A DNA stretch of 64,000 nt from JBBQNY01 sp038330365 (GCA_038330365.1 JBBQNY010000001.1:1-64000), one strand, 5' to 3'. Counted from the stretch's first letter, positions 36,099-45,338 are shown. Notes: generated from the sequence alone by a model not told the origin. Made by a program: numbers and translations.

Positions 36099-37297
36099 TG
36101 TCTGACCGTCGCGCTCGAGCAGGCAAGTCGGCGCCAGTCAAGTCGGTCGCGAAGTCGACGGCCAAGAAGAATCCACACGCTGCGTCTGCCCGGACGCCGG
36201 CGCCAACTGCGACCAAGACCACGACGGCGCTCGACGAGGTTCGCGCCCGCATCGACGGGATTGATCGCCACATACAGCAGCTGATCCAGGAGCGTGCGCG
36301 CTTTGCCGCCCAGGTCGGCAAGGCCAAGGGACCACTGGCTGCCGCCATCGACTACTACCGGCCCGAGCGCGAAGCCAAAGTGCTGCGCATGGTTGTGGAC
36401 CGCAACGAGGGACCGCTGGCGGACGAGGTACTGGTGCGACTGTTCCGCGAGATCATGTCGGCGTGCCTCGCGCAGCAGGAACCGTTGAAAATCGGCTTTC
36501 TTGGTCCCCGGGGCACTTTCAGTGAGCAGGCCGTGCTGAAGCACTTCGGCCATTCCGCACACGGACTGCCGTTGGCATCCATCGAAGAGGTGTTCCAGGA
36601 AGTCGAGAGCGGCAGTGCGGATTTCGGCGTGGTGCCGGTCGAGAATTCCGGACAGGGCACGATCCAGTCGACGCTCGACATGTTTCTGACGTCAAAGCTC
36701 ATGATCTGCGGTGAAGTTGAGCTGCGCGTGCACCAGTTCCTGCTCTCACGCAGCGGTCGCATGGAAGATATCGAGCGCGTCTATTCGCATCCCCAGTCCC
36801 TCGCACAGTGCAAGGCGTGGCTACGACAGAACCTGCCGGATGTCGAACTGACGCCGCTCGCCAGCAACGCCGAGGCGGCCCGTCGTGCGCGCAATGCGGA
36901 CGATGCCGCGGCCATCGCCGGCGAGTCTGCCGGGCACGTCTACGGCCTCAAGGCCGTGGCGGGTCCGATCGAGGATCGCCCCGACAACACCACCCGGTTC
37001 CTGGTGCTCGGGCGCGAGATCTTCCCGCCCTGCGGCAACGACCGTACCTCGCTGCTGGTGTCCGTGGACGATGCGCCCGGTGCCCTGTTCAACCTGCTCA
37101 GTCCGTTCGCGGCCAACGGCGTGAGCATGAATCGGATCGAGTCGCGGCCCTCGCATCGCGGGCGCTGGCAGTATGCGTTCTTCATCGATGTCTCCGGTCA
37201 CGTCGAGGACCCGGGCGTGGCGGCAGCCATCTCCGAGCTGTCCTCGCTCACGACCCAGGTGCGCGTGCTCGGGTCCTATCCAGTGGCCGTGCTCTGA
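36098..37297 (+). CDS. pheA: Bifunctional chorismate mutase/prephenate dehydratase (P-protein) with basic N-terminal extension
   Basis: 399 residues. The chorismate mutase domain begins near residue 45 (LDEVRARIDGIDRHIQQLI), the dehydratase near residue 131 (IGFLGPRGTFSEQAVLKHFG; VPVENSGQGTIQSTLDMF), and an ACT domain ends it (SLLVSVDDAPGALFNLL, near 308), so phenylalanine inhibition is expected. Before the mutase lies an unusual 44-residue Lys/Ala/Pro/Thr-rich extension not seen in E. coli PheA. The start shares a base with the serA stop. hisC follows after seven bases. Confidence 0.95.
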   Translation: MSDRRARAGKSAPVKSVAKSTAKKNPHAASARTPAPTATKTTTALDEVRARIDGIDRHIQQLIQERARFAAQVGKAKGPLAAAIDYYRPEREAKVLRMVVDRNEGPLADEVLVRLFREIMSACLAQQEPLKIGFLGPRGTFSEQAVLKHFGHSAHGLPLASIEEVFQEVESGSADFGVVPVENSGQGTIQSTLDMFLTSKLMICGEVELRVHQFLLSRSGRMEDIERVYSHPQSLAQCKAWLRQNLPDVELTPLASNAEAARRARNADDAAAIAGESAGHVYGLKAVAGPIEDRPDNTTRFLVLGREIFPPCGNDRTSLLVSVDDAPGALFNLLSPFAANGVSMNRIESRPSHRGRWQYAFFIDVSGHVEDPGVAAAISELSSLTTQVRVLGSYPVAVL

Positions 37298-37304
37298 GTC
37301 GACG

Positions 37305-38429
37305 ATGCAAGCGCCTGCGCCGGTTGCCATCGTTGCGGCGCTCAGGGCCTACGACCCGGGCCATGATCTCGCACGGCTGCGACAGCAAGGGGGCGACCTG
37401 CCGCTGATCGAGCTTGGTTCGAACGAGAACGCGTTCGGTGCCGGAGCGGCCGCGTTGGCGGTGATCCGCGGCGCAAGTCGGGATACTGTGCGCCGGTACC
37501 CTGATCCGCGCGGCGGTGAACTCCTCCACGCACTCTCCGCGCATCACGCCATCGACCCGGCTTGCATCGCACTCGGCAACGGATCGCACGAGCTGCTGAT
37601 GCTGCTTGCGCAGGCGTTCGCCGCAGCCGGCAGTGAGGTGCTCTACAGCCAGTTCGGCTTCGCGGTGTATGCGATCGCGGCTGCGAGTGCGGGCGCGCAG
37701 GGTACGAGTGCAGCGGCGCTGCCGCAGGACCATCCCGTAGCGCCGAGGGGCCATGATCTCGAAGCCATGGCGGCGGCCCTGACGCCGGCGACCCGCCTTG
37801 TCTATCTCGCCAATCCGAACAACCCGACCGGCACCGCGTTTTCCGTGGAAGCTTTCGAGCAATGGATGAGGCGCGTGCCGCCGCAGGTACTGGTTGTCGT
37901 CGACGAGGCCTACGTCGAGTATGCGGACGATCCGGACATCGCGAGCGTTCGGCCCCTGCTGGAAGTGTTTCCCAATCTGGCGCTCACGCGTACGTTCTCG
38001 AAGATCCATGGGCTGGCCGGATTGCGCATCGGTTACCTGCTGGCGCATCCGCGCGTGACAGCAACCATCGATCGCCTGCGGGAAACGTTCAACACCAGTG
38101 CGGTGGCACAGGCCGCTGCGGTCGCGGCGCTGGCGGATCTCGAACACCTCGAGCGCAGTCGCCGCGGCAATCTCATCCAGCGCCAGAGGCTCACTGCAGA
38201 GCTTCGGCAGCTGGGCCTGTTCGTCCCCGATTCGGCGGGCAACTTCGTACTCGCGGACTTCACGAATGCCGGGCGCTCGGCCAACGAGGTGGAAACTGCA
38301 TTGCTCAAGGCGAATGTGGTCGTGCGCCCCATGGCAGGCTACGGACTGACTGAGTGCCTGCGCATCACGGTGGGCACTGAGCCGGAACAGGAACGATTGC
38401 TGGCGGCCATGGCAAGCGCACTCGCATGA
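37305..38429 (+). CDS. hisC: Histidinol-phosphate aminotransferase (HisC2-like, supraoperon type)
   Basis: 374 residues from ATG 37305. Fold-type I aminotransferase with LGSNENAFG near residue 37, YLANPNNPTGT, DEAYVEY and the pyridoxal-phosphate lysine in TRTFSKIHGLAGLRIGY. In supraoperons like this one the hisC copy is known to serve both histidine and aromatic amino acid transamination, which fits its place between pheA and aroA; the split of activities cannot be read from sequence. Stop and aroA start overlap as ATGA. Confidence 0.92.
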   Translation: MQAPAPVAIVAALRAYDPGHDLARLRQQGGDLPLIELGSNENAFGAGAAALAVIRGASRDTVRRYPDPRGGELLHALSAHHAIDPACIALGNGSHELLMLLAQAFAAAGSEVLYSQFGFAVYAIAAASAGAQGTSAAALPQDHPVAPRGHDLEAMAAALTPATRLVYLANPNNPTGTAFSVEAFEQWMRRVPPQVLVVVDEAYVEYADDPDIASVRPLLEVFPNLALTRTFSKIHGLAGLRIGYLLAHPRVTATIDRLRETFNTSAVAQAAAVAALADLEHLERSRRGNLIQRQRLTAELRQLGLFVPDSAGNFVLADFTNAGRSANEVETALLKANVVVRPMAGYGLTECLRITVGTEPEQERLLAAMASALA

Positions 38430-39811
38430 GTTCGGCCGGGCCGCGCGAGGACTGGGTCGTGCGTGGCGGCGGCGCGCTGCGCGGCGCAGTTGAAGTGCCC
38501 GGCGACAAGTCCATTTCCCATCGAGCGCTGATGCTGGCGTCCATCGCGGATGGCAGCAGTGAAGTGCGCAATTTCCTCGATGCCGCCGATCCCATGGCAA
38601 CGCTGAGAATTTTCCAGTCACTGGGTGTCGCCATCGAACGCACTGCGCCCGGGCAGTTGCGGATCGAAGGCGTGGGACGCGATGGATTGATCCCACCTTC
38701 AGTACCTCTCGACTGCGGCAACGCGGGCACCGCGATGCGGCTTCTGGCCGGCCTGCTTTGCGGCCAGCGCTTCGACAGCTTCCTGATTGGCGATGAGTCG
38801 TTGTCGCGTCGGCCGATGGGGCGAGTGATCGAGCCCCTGCAGCGCATGGGCGCGGTGGTGGGGGCGAATGACACCGGCTTGCCTCCATTGCGGATCGCGG
38901 GTGAGCGTCTGCTCCACGGCATCGATTACGCCACACCCGTGCCGAGCGCGCAGATCAAGTCAGCGGTGCTGCTGGCGGGCCTTTACGCCAACGGCAGCAC
39001 CTGCGTGACCGAATCGCGCCCGACGCGCGACTACACCGAGACGATGCTGCGTGATTTCGGCTATCCGGTCGATTTCGCACCGGGCCGTGCGCGTCTGGTG
39101 GGTGGGGGGAGATTGACGGCGCAAGATGTCGATGTGCCCGCCGACTTTTCCGCCGCGGCCTTCTGGCTGGTCGCCGCCTGCATCGTGCCGGGATCAAGAA
39201 TCTCGATGGCAGACGTTGGCTTCGAGCCCCATCGCAATGGTCTGTGGCGGGCACTGACGCTTATGGGGGCGGAGCTGCAGGCGACAGCGGCCACGCGATC
39301 GACGGCGAACCGCATCGCATGCCTCGAGGCCAGCACATCGCGCCTGCGGGGTATCGAGCTGCCGCCTGAGCTTGTGCCGGACATGATCGACGAGATGCCC
39401 GCGTTGTTCGTTGCCGCCTGTCTGGCGCAGGGGGACACGCTCGTTACCGGCGCGTCCGAGTTGCGCGTCAAGGAGTCGGACCGGATCGCGGTCATGGTCC
39501 GTGCGCTGACAGCGCTCGGCGCCTCAATCCAGGAGCGGCCGGATGGCGCCCTCATTCGCGGCGGCGCGCGGCTTTACGGCGCCGATGTGGACGCCGCCGG
39601 GGACCATCGCTGTGCGATGGCGCTGGCGATCGCCGCGCTCGCGACGGACGGTCAAGTGCGAATCCGCGACTGCGCGAATGTCGCCACTTCGTATCCCGCT
39701 TTCGCAAACCAGCTACGGCGCATCGGCGCCTGCGTTACCGTGGAGATCGACGCTTCAAATCCGATGCCCGTACCCACAGCCGCCAGACCTCCGGAGAACG
39801 CCTCACCATGA
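38426..39811 (+). CDS. aroA: 3-phosphoshikimate 1-carboxyvinyltransferase (EPSP synthase)
   Basis: 461 residues. Signatures are LRGAVEVPGDKSISHRALML near residue 14, LDCGNAGTAMRLLAGLL near residue 95 and RVKESDRIA at the C-terminal domain (LRVKESDRIAVM). It joins PEP and shikimate-3-phosphate in the shikimate pathway. The LDCGNAGTAMRLLAG box (Gly96 and Ala-Met region) is the plain class-I type seen in sensitive enzymes; no judgement on resistance can be made beyond that. ATGA overlaps join it to hisC and cmk. Confidence 0.95.
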   Translation: MSSAGPREDWVVRGGGALRGAVEVPGDKSISHRALMLASIADGSSEVRNFLDAADPMATLRIFQSLGVAIERTAPGQLRIEGVGRDGLIPPSVPLDCGNAGTAMRLLAGLLCGQRFDSFLIGDESLSRRPMGRVIEPLQRMGAVVGANDTGLPPLRIAGERLLHGIDYATPVPSAQIKSAVLLAGLYANGSTCVTESRPTRDYTETMLRDFGYPVDFAPGRARLVGGGRLTAQDVDVPADFSAAAFWLVAACIVPGSRISMADVGFEPHRNGLWRALTLMGAELQATAATRSTANRIACLEASTSRLRGIELPPELVPDMIDEMPALFVAACLAQGDTLVTGASELRVKESDRIAVMVRALTALGASIQERPDGALIRGGARLYGADVDAAGDHRCAMALAIAALATDGQVRIRDCANVATSYPAFANQLRRIGACVTVEIDASNPMPVPTAARPPENASP

Positions 39812-40503
39812 CCACCAGAATCGCACCGGTGCTGACGGTGGATGGTCCTTCGGGCGCGGGCAAGGGCACCATCAGCCGGCTGGTCGCGCATTCGCTCAGC
39901 TGGCGCTTTCTCGACTCCGGGGCCCTCTATCGCGCCGTTGGACTGGCAGCGAGCTGGGCCGACGCGGATTTTTCCGATCAGGAGACGCTGGCGCGCCACG
40001 CCCGCGACACCCGAGTGCGATTCGAACCGCGCGGGCACGACGACCCGGCCGTATTCGTCAACGGCGTCGAGGCGGGGGCCGAATTGCGCAGTGAAACCTG
40101 TGCGGCGGCGGCGTCCGCGATCGCGGCTGTGCCGGCGGTACGCGACGCTCTGGTCGCAAAACAGCGGGCTTTTCGCCACATGCCCGGCCTCGTGGCAGAC
40201 GGCCGCGACATGGGTACCGTCATTTTCCCCGATGCGTTCGTCAAGATATTCTTGACCGCGAGTGCCGAGGAGCGGGCGAGAAGGCGCTATAAACAGTTGA
40301 AGCAAAAGGGATTGACGGTTAGACTCGCCGACCTTTTGGAGGAAATACGCGCGCGGGACGCGCGCGACGCAGGACGCGCCGTGGCGCCGCTCACGCCGGC
40401 TGCCGACGCGGTCGTGCTCGACAGCACCGCGATCGACGTCGCCGAAGTAGTGCAGCGGGTGCTGGCGCTGGTGGAAGAGCGGCGGCGGGAAAGGGGGAGC
40501 TGA
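39808..40503 (+). CDS. cmk: Cytidylate kinase
   Basis: 231 residues. The P-loop is TVDGPSGAGKGTISRLVA at residues 9-26, followed by LDSGALYRAVGLAA and the GRDMGTVIFPDA segment of CMP kinases. It phosphorylates CMP and dCMP. Placement between aroA and rpsA is conserved across gammaproteobacteria. Its ATG overlaps the aroA stop by four bases. Confidence 0.95.
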   Translation: MTTRIAPVLTVDGPSGAGKGTISRLVAHSLSWRFLDSGALYRAVGLAASWADADFSDQETLARHARDTRVRFEPRGHDDPAVFVNGVEAGAELRSETCAAAASAIAAVPAVRDALVAKQRAFRHMPGLVADGRDMGTVIFPDAFVKIFLTASAEERARRRYKQLKQKGLTVRLADLLEEIRARDARDAGRAVAPLTPAADAVVLDSTAIDVAEVVQRVLALVEERRRERGS

Positions 40504-40689
40504 CATCGGGCGCTGCATGCAGGCGCCTGGCCGTGAGGGGGGTCTCGCCGTGTCACGCGGCAGTCCAGGTGGGTCCGGATTCGTTTCAAAGCCCCGCGCA
40601 AGCGGGTTCTCAACGCCGCTTGTTGCGGCATCAACGGGTGGAAGGCTCCGGCAAGACCGGGCATTCCGATCGATCAATCAGGATTATTT
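40504..40689 (+). promoter_or_regulatory. rpsA leader region
   Basis: 186 bases between cmk and rpsA with several GC-rich short palindromes (for example GGCGCTGCATGCAGGCGCC near 40514) and an AGGA ribosome-binding site at 40679-40682. In E. coli this position is a structured leader through which S1 represses its own translation; the same control here is inference. No clear sigma70 boxes were identified. Confidence 0.4.
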
Positions 40690-42363
40690 ATGACCGAGAG
40701 TTTTGCTGAACTGTTCGAACAGAGCGAGTCGATCTCCAAGCTGAAGCCGGGCGCCATTGTGCTCGGCACCATCGTCGAGATCCGCTCCGATGTCGTCGTG
40801 ATCAACGCCGGACTCAAGTCCGAAGGCATCGTTCCCATCGAGCAGTTCCGGGAAGAGGATGGAGAACTTCGGATCGCCGTCGGCGACCAGATCAAGGTAG
40901 CGCTCGACGCCATCGAGAACGGCTTCGGCGAGACAGTGCTCTCGCGCGAGAAGGCCATGCGTTCCATGGTCTGGGACGACCTCGAAGAGGCGTTCGAGAA
41001 GCAGTCCACCATTACCGGCCGCATCTCGGGCAAGGTCAAGGGTGGCTTCACCGTCGACATCCGCGACGTACGCGCGTTCCTGCCGGGTTCCCTGGTGGAC
41101 GTGCGTCCGGTGCGCGATCCGGTGTACCTGGAGGGCAAGGAACTCGAGTTCAAGATCCTCAAGCTCGATCGCAAGCGCAACAACGTGGTGGTTTCGCGCC
41201 GCGCGGTCGTCGAGAGCGAGTTCAGTGAGGAGCGCGAGAAGCTGCTCGAGCGCCTGACGGAGAATTCCGTGATCAAGGGCGTGGTCAAGAACCTCACCGA
41301 TTACGGCGCGTTCGTCGACCTCGGTGGCATCGACGGTCTGCTGCACATCACCGACATGGCGTGGAAGCGCGTGCGCCATCCGTCTGAAGTCGTGAACGTG
41401 GGCGACGAACTCGACGTGCGTGTGTTGCGCTTCGATCGTGAGCGCAATCGCGTGTCCCTCGGTCTCAAGCAGCTGGGCGAAGATCCGTGGGTCAATATCT
41501 CGCGTCGCTACCCGACGGGTACGCGCGTGTTCGGCAAGGTTTCCAACGTCACCGATTACGGCTGTTTCGTCGAAATCGAACCGGGCGTCGAAGGCCTCGT
41601 GCACGTCTCCGAAATGGACTGGACCAACAAGAACGTCAATCCGGCCAAGGTGGTCCAGGTCGGCGATGACGTCGAGGTCATGGTGCTGGATGTGGACGAG
41701 GAGCGTCGCCGCATCTCGCTCGGCATCAAGCAGACCCGCTCGAATCCGTGGGAAGCCTTTGCGGCGATCCACAAGAAGGGCGACAAGGTTTCCGGTCAGA
41801 TCAAGTCGATCACCGACTTCGGTATTTTCATCGGTCTCGACGGCGGCATCGATGGTCTCGTACACCTGTCGGACATCTCGTGGCAGGGCACGGGTGAGGA
41901 TCTGGTCCGCAACTTCAAGAAGGGCGATGACCTCGAGGCCGTGGTGCTGGCGGTCGACCCGGAGCGCGAGCGCATTTCGCTCGGCGTGAAGCAGATGGAG
42001 CAGGATCCGTTCGGTCAGTTCATGGCGGCCAACCCGCGCGGCACGATCCTCACCGGTACGGTGCGGGAAGTCGACGCCAAGGGCGCCACCATCGACATCA
42101 GCGAGGGTGTCGAGGGTTACCTGCGCGCGTCTGACATCTCCAAGGAGCGGGTCGACGACGCCACGCAGCACCTGAAGGTGGGCGACAGCGTGGAAGCCAA
42201 GTTCATGGGCATGGATCGCAAGGGCCGCAGTCTGCAGCTGTCGATCCGCGGCAAGGACGAAGCCGACGTCGCCGACACGCTTTCGGATTACCAGTCGGCA
42301 TCGGGCGGCACTACCAAGCTGGGCGCGCTACTCAAGGAACAGCTCGACAACCGCGGCGAATAA
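40690..42363 (+). CDS. rpsA: 30S ribosomal protein S1
   Basis: 557 residues starting MTESFAELFEQSESISKLKPG, nearly identical to E. coli S1 in shape. Six S1 (OB-fold) repeats are present; repeats 3-6 carry the typical GxVKxxxDYGxFVxL...GLLH(I/V)S pattern (for example GVVKNLTDYGAFVDLGGIDG). It carries mRNA to the ribosome. A long hairpin overlaps its stop codon. Confidence 0.97.
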   Translation: MTESFAELFEQSESISKLKPGAIVLGTIVEIRSDVVVINAGLKSEGIVPIEQFREEDGELRIAVGDQIKVALDAIENGFGETVLSREKAMRSMVWDDLEEAFEKQSTITGRISGKVKGGFTVDIRDVRAFLPGSLVDVRPVRDPVYLEGKELEFKILKLDRKRNNVVVSRRAVVESEFSEEREKLLERLTENSVIKGVVKNLTDYGAFVDLGGIDGLLHITDMAWKRVRHPSEVVNVGDELDVRVLRFDRERNRVSLGLKQLGEDPWVNISRRYPTGTRVFGKVSNVTDYGCFVEIEPGVEGLVHVSEMDWTNKNVNPAKVVQVGDDVEVMVLDVDEERRRISLGIKQTRSNPWEAFAAIHKKGDKVSGQIKSITDFGIFIGLDGGIDGLVHLSDISWQGTGEDLVRNFKKGDDLEAVVLAVDPERERISLGVKQMEQDPFGQFMAANPRGTILTGTVREVDAKGATIDISEGVEGYLRASDISKERVDDATQHLKVGDSVEAKFMGMDRKGRSLQLSIRGKDEADVADTLSDYQSASGGTTKLGALLKEQLDNRGE

Positions 42364-42414
42364 TGCAATGCACGCGGAGGGAGAACGACACGTTCCCCTC
42401 CGTGTGCATGCATT
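42362..42414 (+). terminator. Long hairpin between rpsA and ihfB
   Basis: Arms 42362-42382 and 42394-42414 pair over about 20 positions with one bulge on each side and an 11-base loop; the 5' arm begins within the rpsA stop codon. It could be a terminator, an attenuator before ihfB or an mRNA 3'-end stabiliser. There is no T-tract after it, so termination would be partial or factor-assisted. Confidence 0.55.
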
Positions 42415-42453
42415 GTTCGGTGCGCTTTCCGGGCGTTTCCTGATCCGTCTGCA

Positions 42454-42750
42454 ATGACCAAATCCGATCTCATCCATGCGCTGGCTCTGCGCCAGACGCA
42501 CCTTGCCTTCGGCGATGTGGAAATGGCGGTGCGCGAAGTGCTGGAGCAGGTCAGCTCCTCGCTCGCGAATGGCGAACGCATCGAGATCCGTGGATTCGGA
42601 AGTTTTTCCCTGCATTTCCGTCCGGCGCGAATCGGCCGCAATCCGAAGACGGGCGCGTCGGTTGCCTTGCCGGGAAAGCACGTTCCGCACTTCAAACCCG
42701 GCAAGGAATTGCGCGATCGCGTCAACGGGCGCGCGACCAGCATCCGCTGA
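42454..42750 (+). CDS. ihfB: Integration host factor beta subunit
   Basis: 98 residues, MTKSDLIHALALRQTHL onward. HU/IHF fold with the DNA-bending arm region GFGSFSLHFRPARIGRNPKTGASVALPGK at about residues 47-75 (FRPARIGRNPKTG near 55). It pairs with IHF-alpha to bend DNA. Length and the position after rpsA are classic. lapA, which usually comes next in gammaproteobacteria, is missing. Confidence 0.95.
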   Translation: MTKSDLIHALALRQTHLAFGDVEMAVREVLEQVSSSLANGERIEIRGFGSFSLHFRPARIGRNPKTGASVALPGKHVPHFKPGKELRDRVNGRATSIR

Positions 42751-43113
42751 AGCACACCCGTTGCGGCTGCATCTTTTCGATTTTCCTCGCGTGGGAAACG
42801 GTGTCCGACGGGCGGATGAGTCGCCACCCACACGCCTTGTCGACAGGTGCTGCTTCGCGTACCGGAGATCGATGACGATCCCACATCTCCACCCGAGCCT
42901 ATCCCGGGGCATCGCCGGTGATGCCGGGCACTTGCATCCACTCTTCTGCCTGTTCCAGGGCACGCAGGCCTCCAACGTGAGCCGGGGCATTCCTGATACC
43001 TGTCCGCAGAGCGGACTTCGTGTTGTCGAAATGCCCGGGTTAGACTTGCGTGCCCGTCCGCCGGTTGCCTGCACTCGCGCGGACGCGGATCCCCTTGCCA
43101 TCGCTGCTGGCTG
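42751..43113 (+). other. Gap between ihfB and lapB where lapA would be expected
   Basis: 363 bases without a credible gene. Frames on both strands give Cys/His/Arg-rich shadow peptides, none with the two hydrophobic helices of LapA. The stretch contains repeated GGGGCAT/ATGCCCG words (near 42905, 42980 and 43031) and a small hairpin around 42902-42927. The lapB promoter may lie here; no clear boxes were identified. Confidence 0.5.
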
Positions 43114-44289
43114 ATGACCTTCGATCTGGCGCTCTTCTGGTTGCTGCTGCCGCTCGCCGCCGCCAGCGGCTGGTGGATAGCGCGTCGCGAACACGCGAAC
43201 CAGAGCGGCGCCGAGGTGAAGGCGCTGCGCAGCAACTATTTCCGCGGGCTGAACTATCTGCTGACCGAGCAGCAGGACAAGGCGCTCGAAGTATTTCTCG
43301 GCATGGCCGAGTCCGATGTGGGCACCGTGGAAACGCAGCTGGCACTCGGCAGCCTGTTCCGGCGCAGGGGTGAGGTCGATCGCGCCATCCGGCTGCACCA
43401 GAACCTCGTGGCCCGGGTCGAACTCGACGACGAGCAGAAGACACAGGCAATGGTTGCATTGGGTGAGGACTACATGCGGGCTGGATTGCTCGATCGTGCG
43501 GAAGCGATTTTCTCCGATGTGGTGGGAGCCGCTGCCGACACCCCGGCCGCGCTACGGCAGCTGTTGACGATCTACCAGCAGGAGCGCGACTGGCCCAAGG
43601 CGATCGAGCAGGCGGAGCGCCTGCAGCAATCCACCGGCGACTCCCAGCGCCAACTCATCGCCCAGCTCAAGTGCGAGATGGTCGAGCAGTTCCGCGCCAG
43701 CGCCAATTCCGAACAGGGCGATCGGCTGCTGGACGACGCCTTGCGCATTGACCCTGCCTGCGTCCGCGCCTGGTTGCTGCGCGGCGAGTCCGCACGCCGC
43801 AAGGGTCGGCACGAGGACGCACTGGCGGCGTACCTGAAAGCGGTGGAACTCGATGCCCAGATCGTGCCCGAAGCCCTCGACCCGATCATCGCCTCGTTGG
43901 ACGCGCTGGCAGATCCGGCGCGCAAGCTGCGCTGCCTGGAGCAGCTTTCCGCCCAGTACGACGGCATCTCGCCGGTGCTGGCGCTGGTCGAGTTGCTACA
44001 TCGCCAGCACGGAATCGAGGTTGCGATCGACCGGCTGATGGCAGCGCTTCGCATACGTCCATCGGTTCGCGGGCTGCTGATGCTGACAGACCTTCTGGGA
44101 ACCCAGGGCGAGGCGCAGTCAGCGCAGCAGCTCAAGCTGGTGAGCGACGTGGCTCAGGCGATGATCAGCGGTCGCAGCAACTATCGCTGCACGCGCTGTG
44201 GTTTCAGTTCCCGCCAGTTGCACTGGCTGTGTCCCGGCTGCCGCAGCTGGGGAAGTGCGCGGCCCATTCACGGCGTGACGGGCGACTGA
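43114..44289 (+). CDS. lapB: LapB (YciM), regulator of lipopolysaccharide synthesis
   Basis: 391 residues. One N-terminal transmembrane helix (residues 5-22), then tetratricopeptide repeats (YFRGLNYLLTEQQDKALEVFLGM; ALGSLFRRRGEVDRAIRLHQNL), and a C-terminal rubredoxin-like zinc ribbon with CxxC pairs (YRCTRCGF and WLCPGCRSWG). In E. coli it faces the cytoplasm and steers FtsH to degrade LpxC, balancing LPS against phospholipid. All domains are present. Position after ihfB fits, except that lapA is absent. Confidence 0.93.
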   Translation: MTFDLALFWLLLPLAAASGWWIARREHANQSGAEVKALRSNYFRGLNYLLTEQQDKALEVFLGMAESDVGTVETQLALGSLFRRRGEVDRAIRLHQNLVARVELDDEQKTQAMVALGEDYMRAGLLDRAEAIFSDVVGAAADTPAALRQLLTIYQQERDWPKAIEQAERLQQSTGDSQRQLIAQLKCEMVEQFRASANSEQGDRLLDDALRIDPACVRAWLLRGESARRKGRHEDALAAYLKAVELDAQIVPEALDPIIASLDALADPARKLRCLEQLSAQYDGISPVLALVELLHRQHGIEVAIDRLMAALRIRPSVRGLLMLTDLLGTQGEAQSAQQLKLVSDVAQAMISGRSNYRCTRCGFSSRQLHWLCPGCRSWGSARPIHGVTGD

Positions 44290-44294
44290 GCGCT

Positions 44295-45338
44295 GTGGCG
44301 GCCGGTGCATTGATGCTGGGGCTGATCTGCGTGGGCGCAGCACTACTGGGTTTCGCCGGGACCGGTCTCGTGATCGCGCGCGCGCGGCACGGCGCATGGC
44401 TGGATCAGCCCGGGCCCGATCGCATGCATTCGAGTCCAGTGCCACGGGGCGGCGGCGTGGGCTTTGTGCTGGGCTGGCTGCTGTTGGGGTTGCTGCCCGC
44501 CATCGTCGTCGTACAGGCGGGCGCGGGACACATCGCCGCAGCCTGGCAAGCAGCGGGTCTCGTGCTGGTGGCGACGGTGGGCTGGGCAGATGATCACAGC
44601 GGACTGCCGGTATGGCCCCGCCTGCTGGCGCATGGATTGGCCGGAGTCTGCGTGGCTGTCGCCTGGCACGGGGGCATCACCGAGCCCACGCAGCCGGCGT
44701 GGATCGCAACGGCCTTCGTGCTGGTCGCCGTGAGCACGGTGGCTTCCATCAATCTGCACAATTTCTTCGATGGCGCGGACGGGCTGTTGGCCCTGCACGC
44801 ATTGGTGGTGATGATCGTGCTGGCATTTCTGGCTTGGCACGTCGACCATGCCGCGCTCGCGATTTCGTGTGCTGCGCTCGCGGCTGGTATCGCGGGCTTC
44901 CTGCCACGCAATATTGCTCCGGCCCGCGTGTTCATGGGCGATGTCGGTAGCGGCGTCATCGGCTTCGCCATCGCCGCGTCCTCGGTTGTCGCGTTGCGCG
45001 ATGGCGTGCTCACTTTGCCGCAGATCCTGATACTCCTCTCGGGCGCGTTGCTCGATACCGTTCCCACGCTGCTGCGGCGCGTGGTGCGGGGAGAGCGGTT
45101 CTGGTTGCGGCATCGCGAACACCTGTACCAGTGGCTGCTGCATTCGGGCTGGTCGCATGGACGCACCGCCACCGCGTGGCTGTGCTGGAACCTGTTGGTG
45201 GCGCTGCCCGCGCTCTCGGTTGCCCGCAGCTGGCCTGCTGCCGACTGGCTGGTAGCGACGATCGTCTATGCTTTCGGAATGTCGCTCTGGATACTCCTCA
45301 AGCGCCGATTGGGCCCGATCTCGGGGGCGGCAGCATGA
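44295..45338 (+). CDS. Undecaprenyl-phosphate glycosyltransferase, MraY/WecA/WbpL family
   Basis: 347 residues if GTG 44295 is the start (just after the lapB stop; ATG 44313 is an alternative). About ten transmembrane helices. Family motifs: DQPGPDRMHSSPVPRGGG, ADDHSGLPVWPRL, NLHNFFDGADGLLA, FMGDVGSG and a HREHLYQWL loop. It starts an envelope polysaccharide by moving a sugar-1-phosphate to undecaprenyl phosphate on the cytoplasmic face. Overlap (ATGA) with a WbpM-like dehydratase suggests an N-acetylfucosamine or N-acetylquinovosamine-type first sugar, as for WbpL, but this is inferred from context. Confidence 0.88.
   Translation: MAAGALMLGLICVGAALLGFAGTGLVIARARHGAWLDQPGPDRMHSSPVPRGGGVGFVLGWLLLGLLPAIVVVQAGAGHIAAAWQAAGLVLVATVGWADDHSGLPVWPRLLAHGLAGVCVAVAWHGGITEPTQPAWIATAFVLVAVSTVASINLHNFFDGADGLLALHALVVMIVLAFLAWHVDHAALAISCAALAAGIAGFLPRNIAPARVFMGDVGSGVIGFAIAASSVVALRDGVLTLPQILILLSGALLDTVPTLLRRVVRGERFWLRHREHLYQWLLHSGWSHGRTATAWLCWNLLVALPALSVARSWPAADWLVATIVYAFGMSLWILLKRRLGPISGAAA

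Noticed and set aside
37248..38936. 562-residue minus-strand open frame
   Set aside because: Antisense to hisC and aroA; no coherent protein features.
40684..42171. 495-residue minus-strand open frame
   Set aside because: Antisense to rpsA, with shadow composition (Asp/His/Leu-rich).
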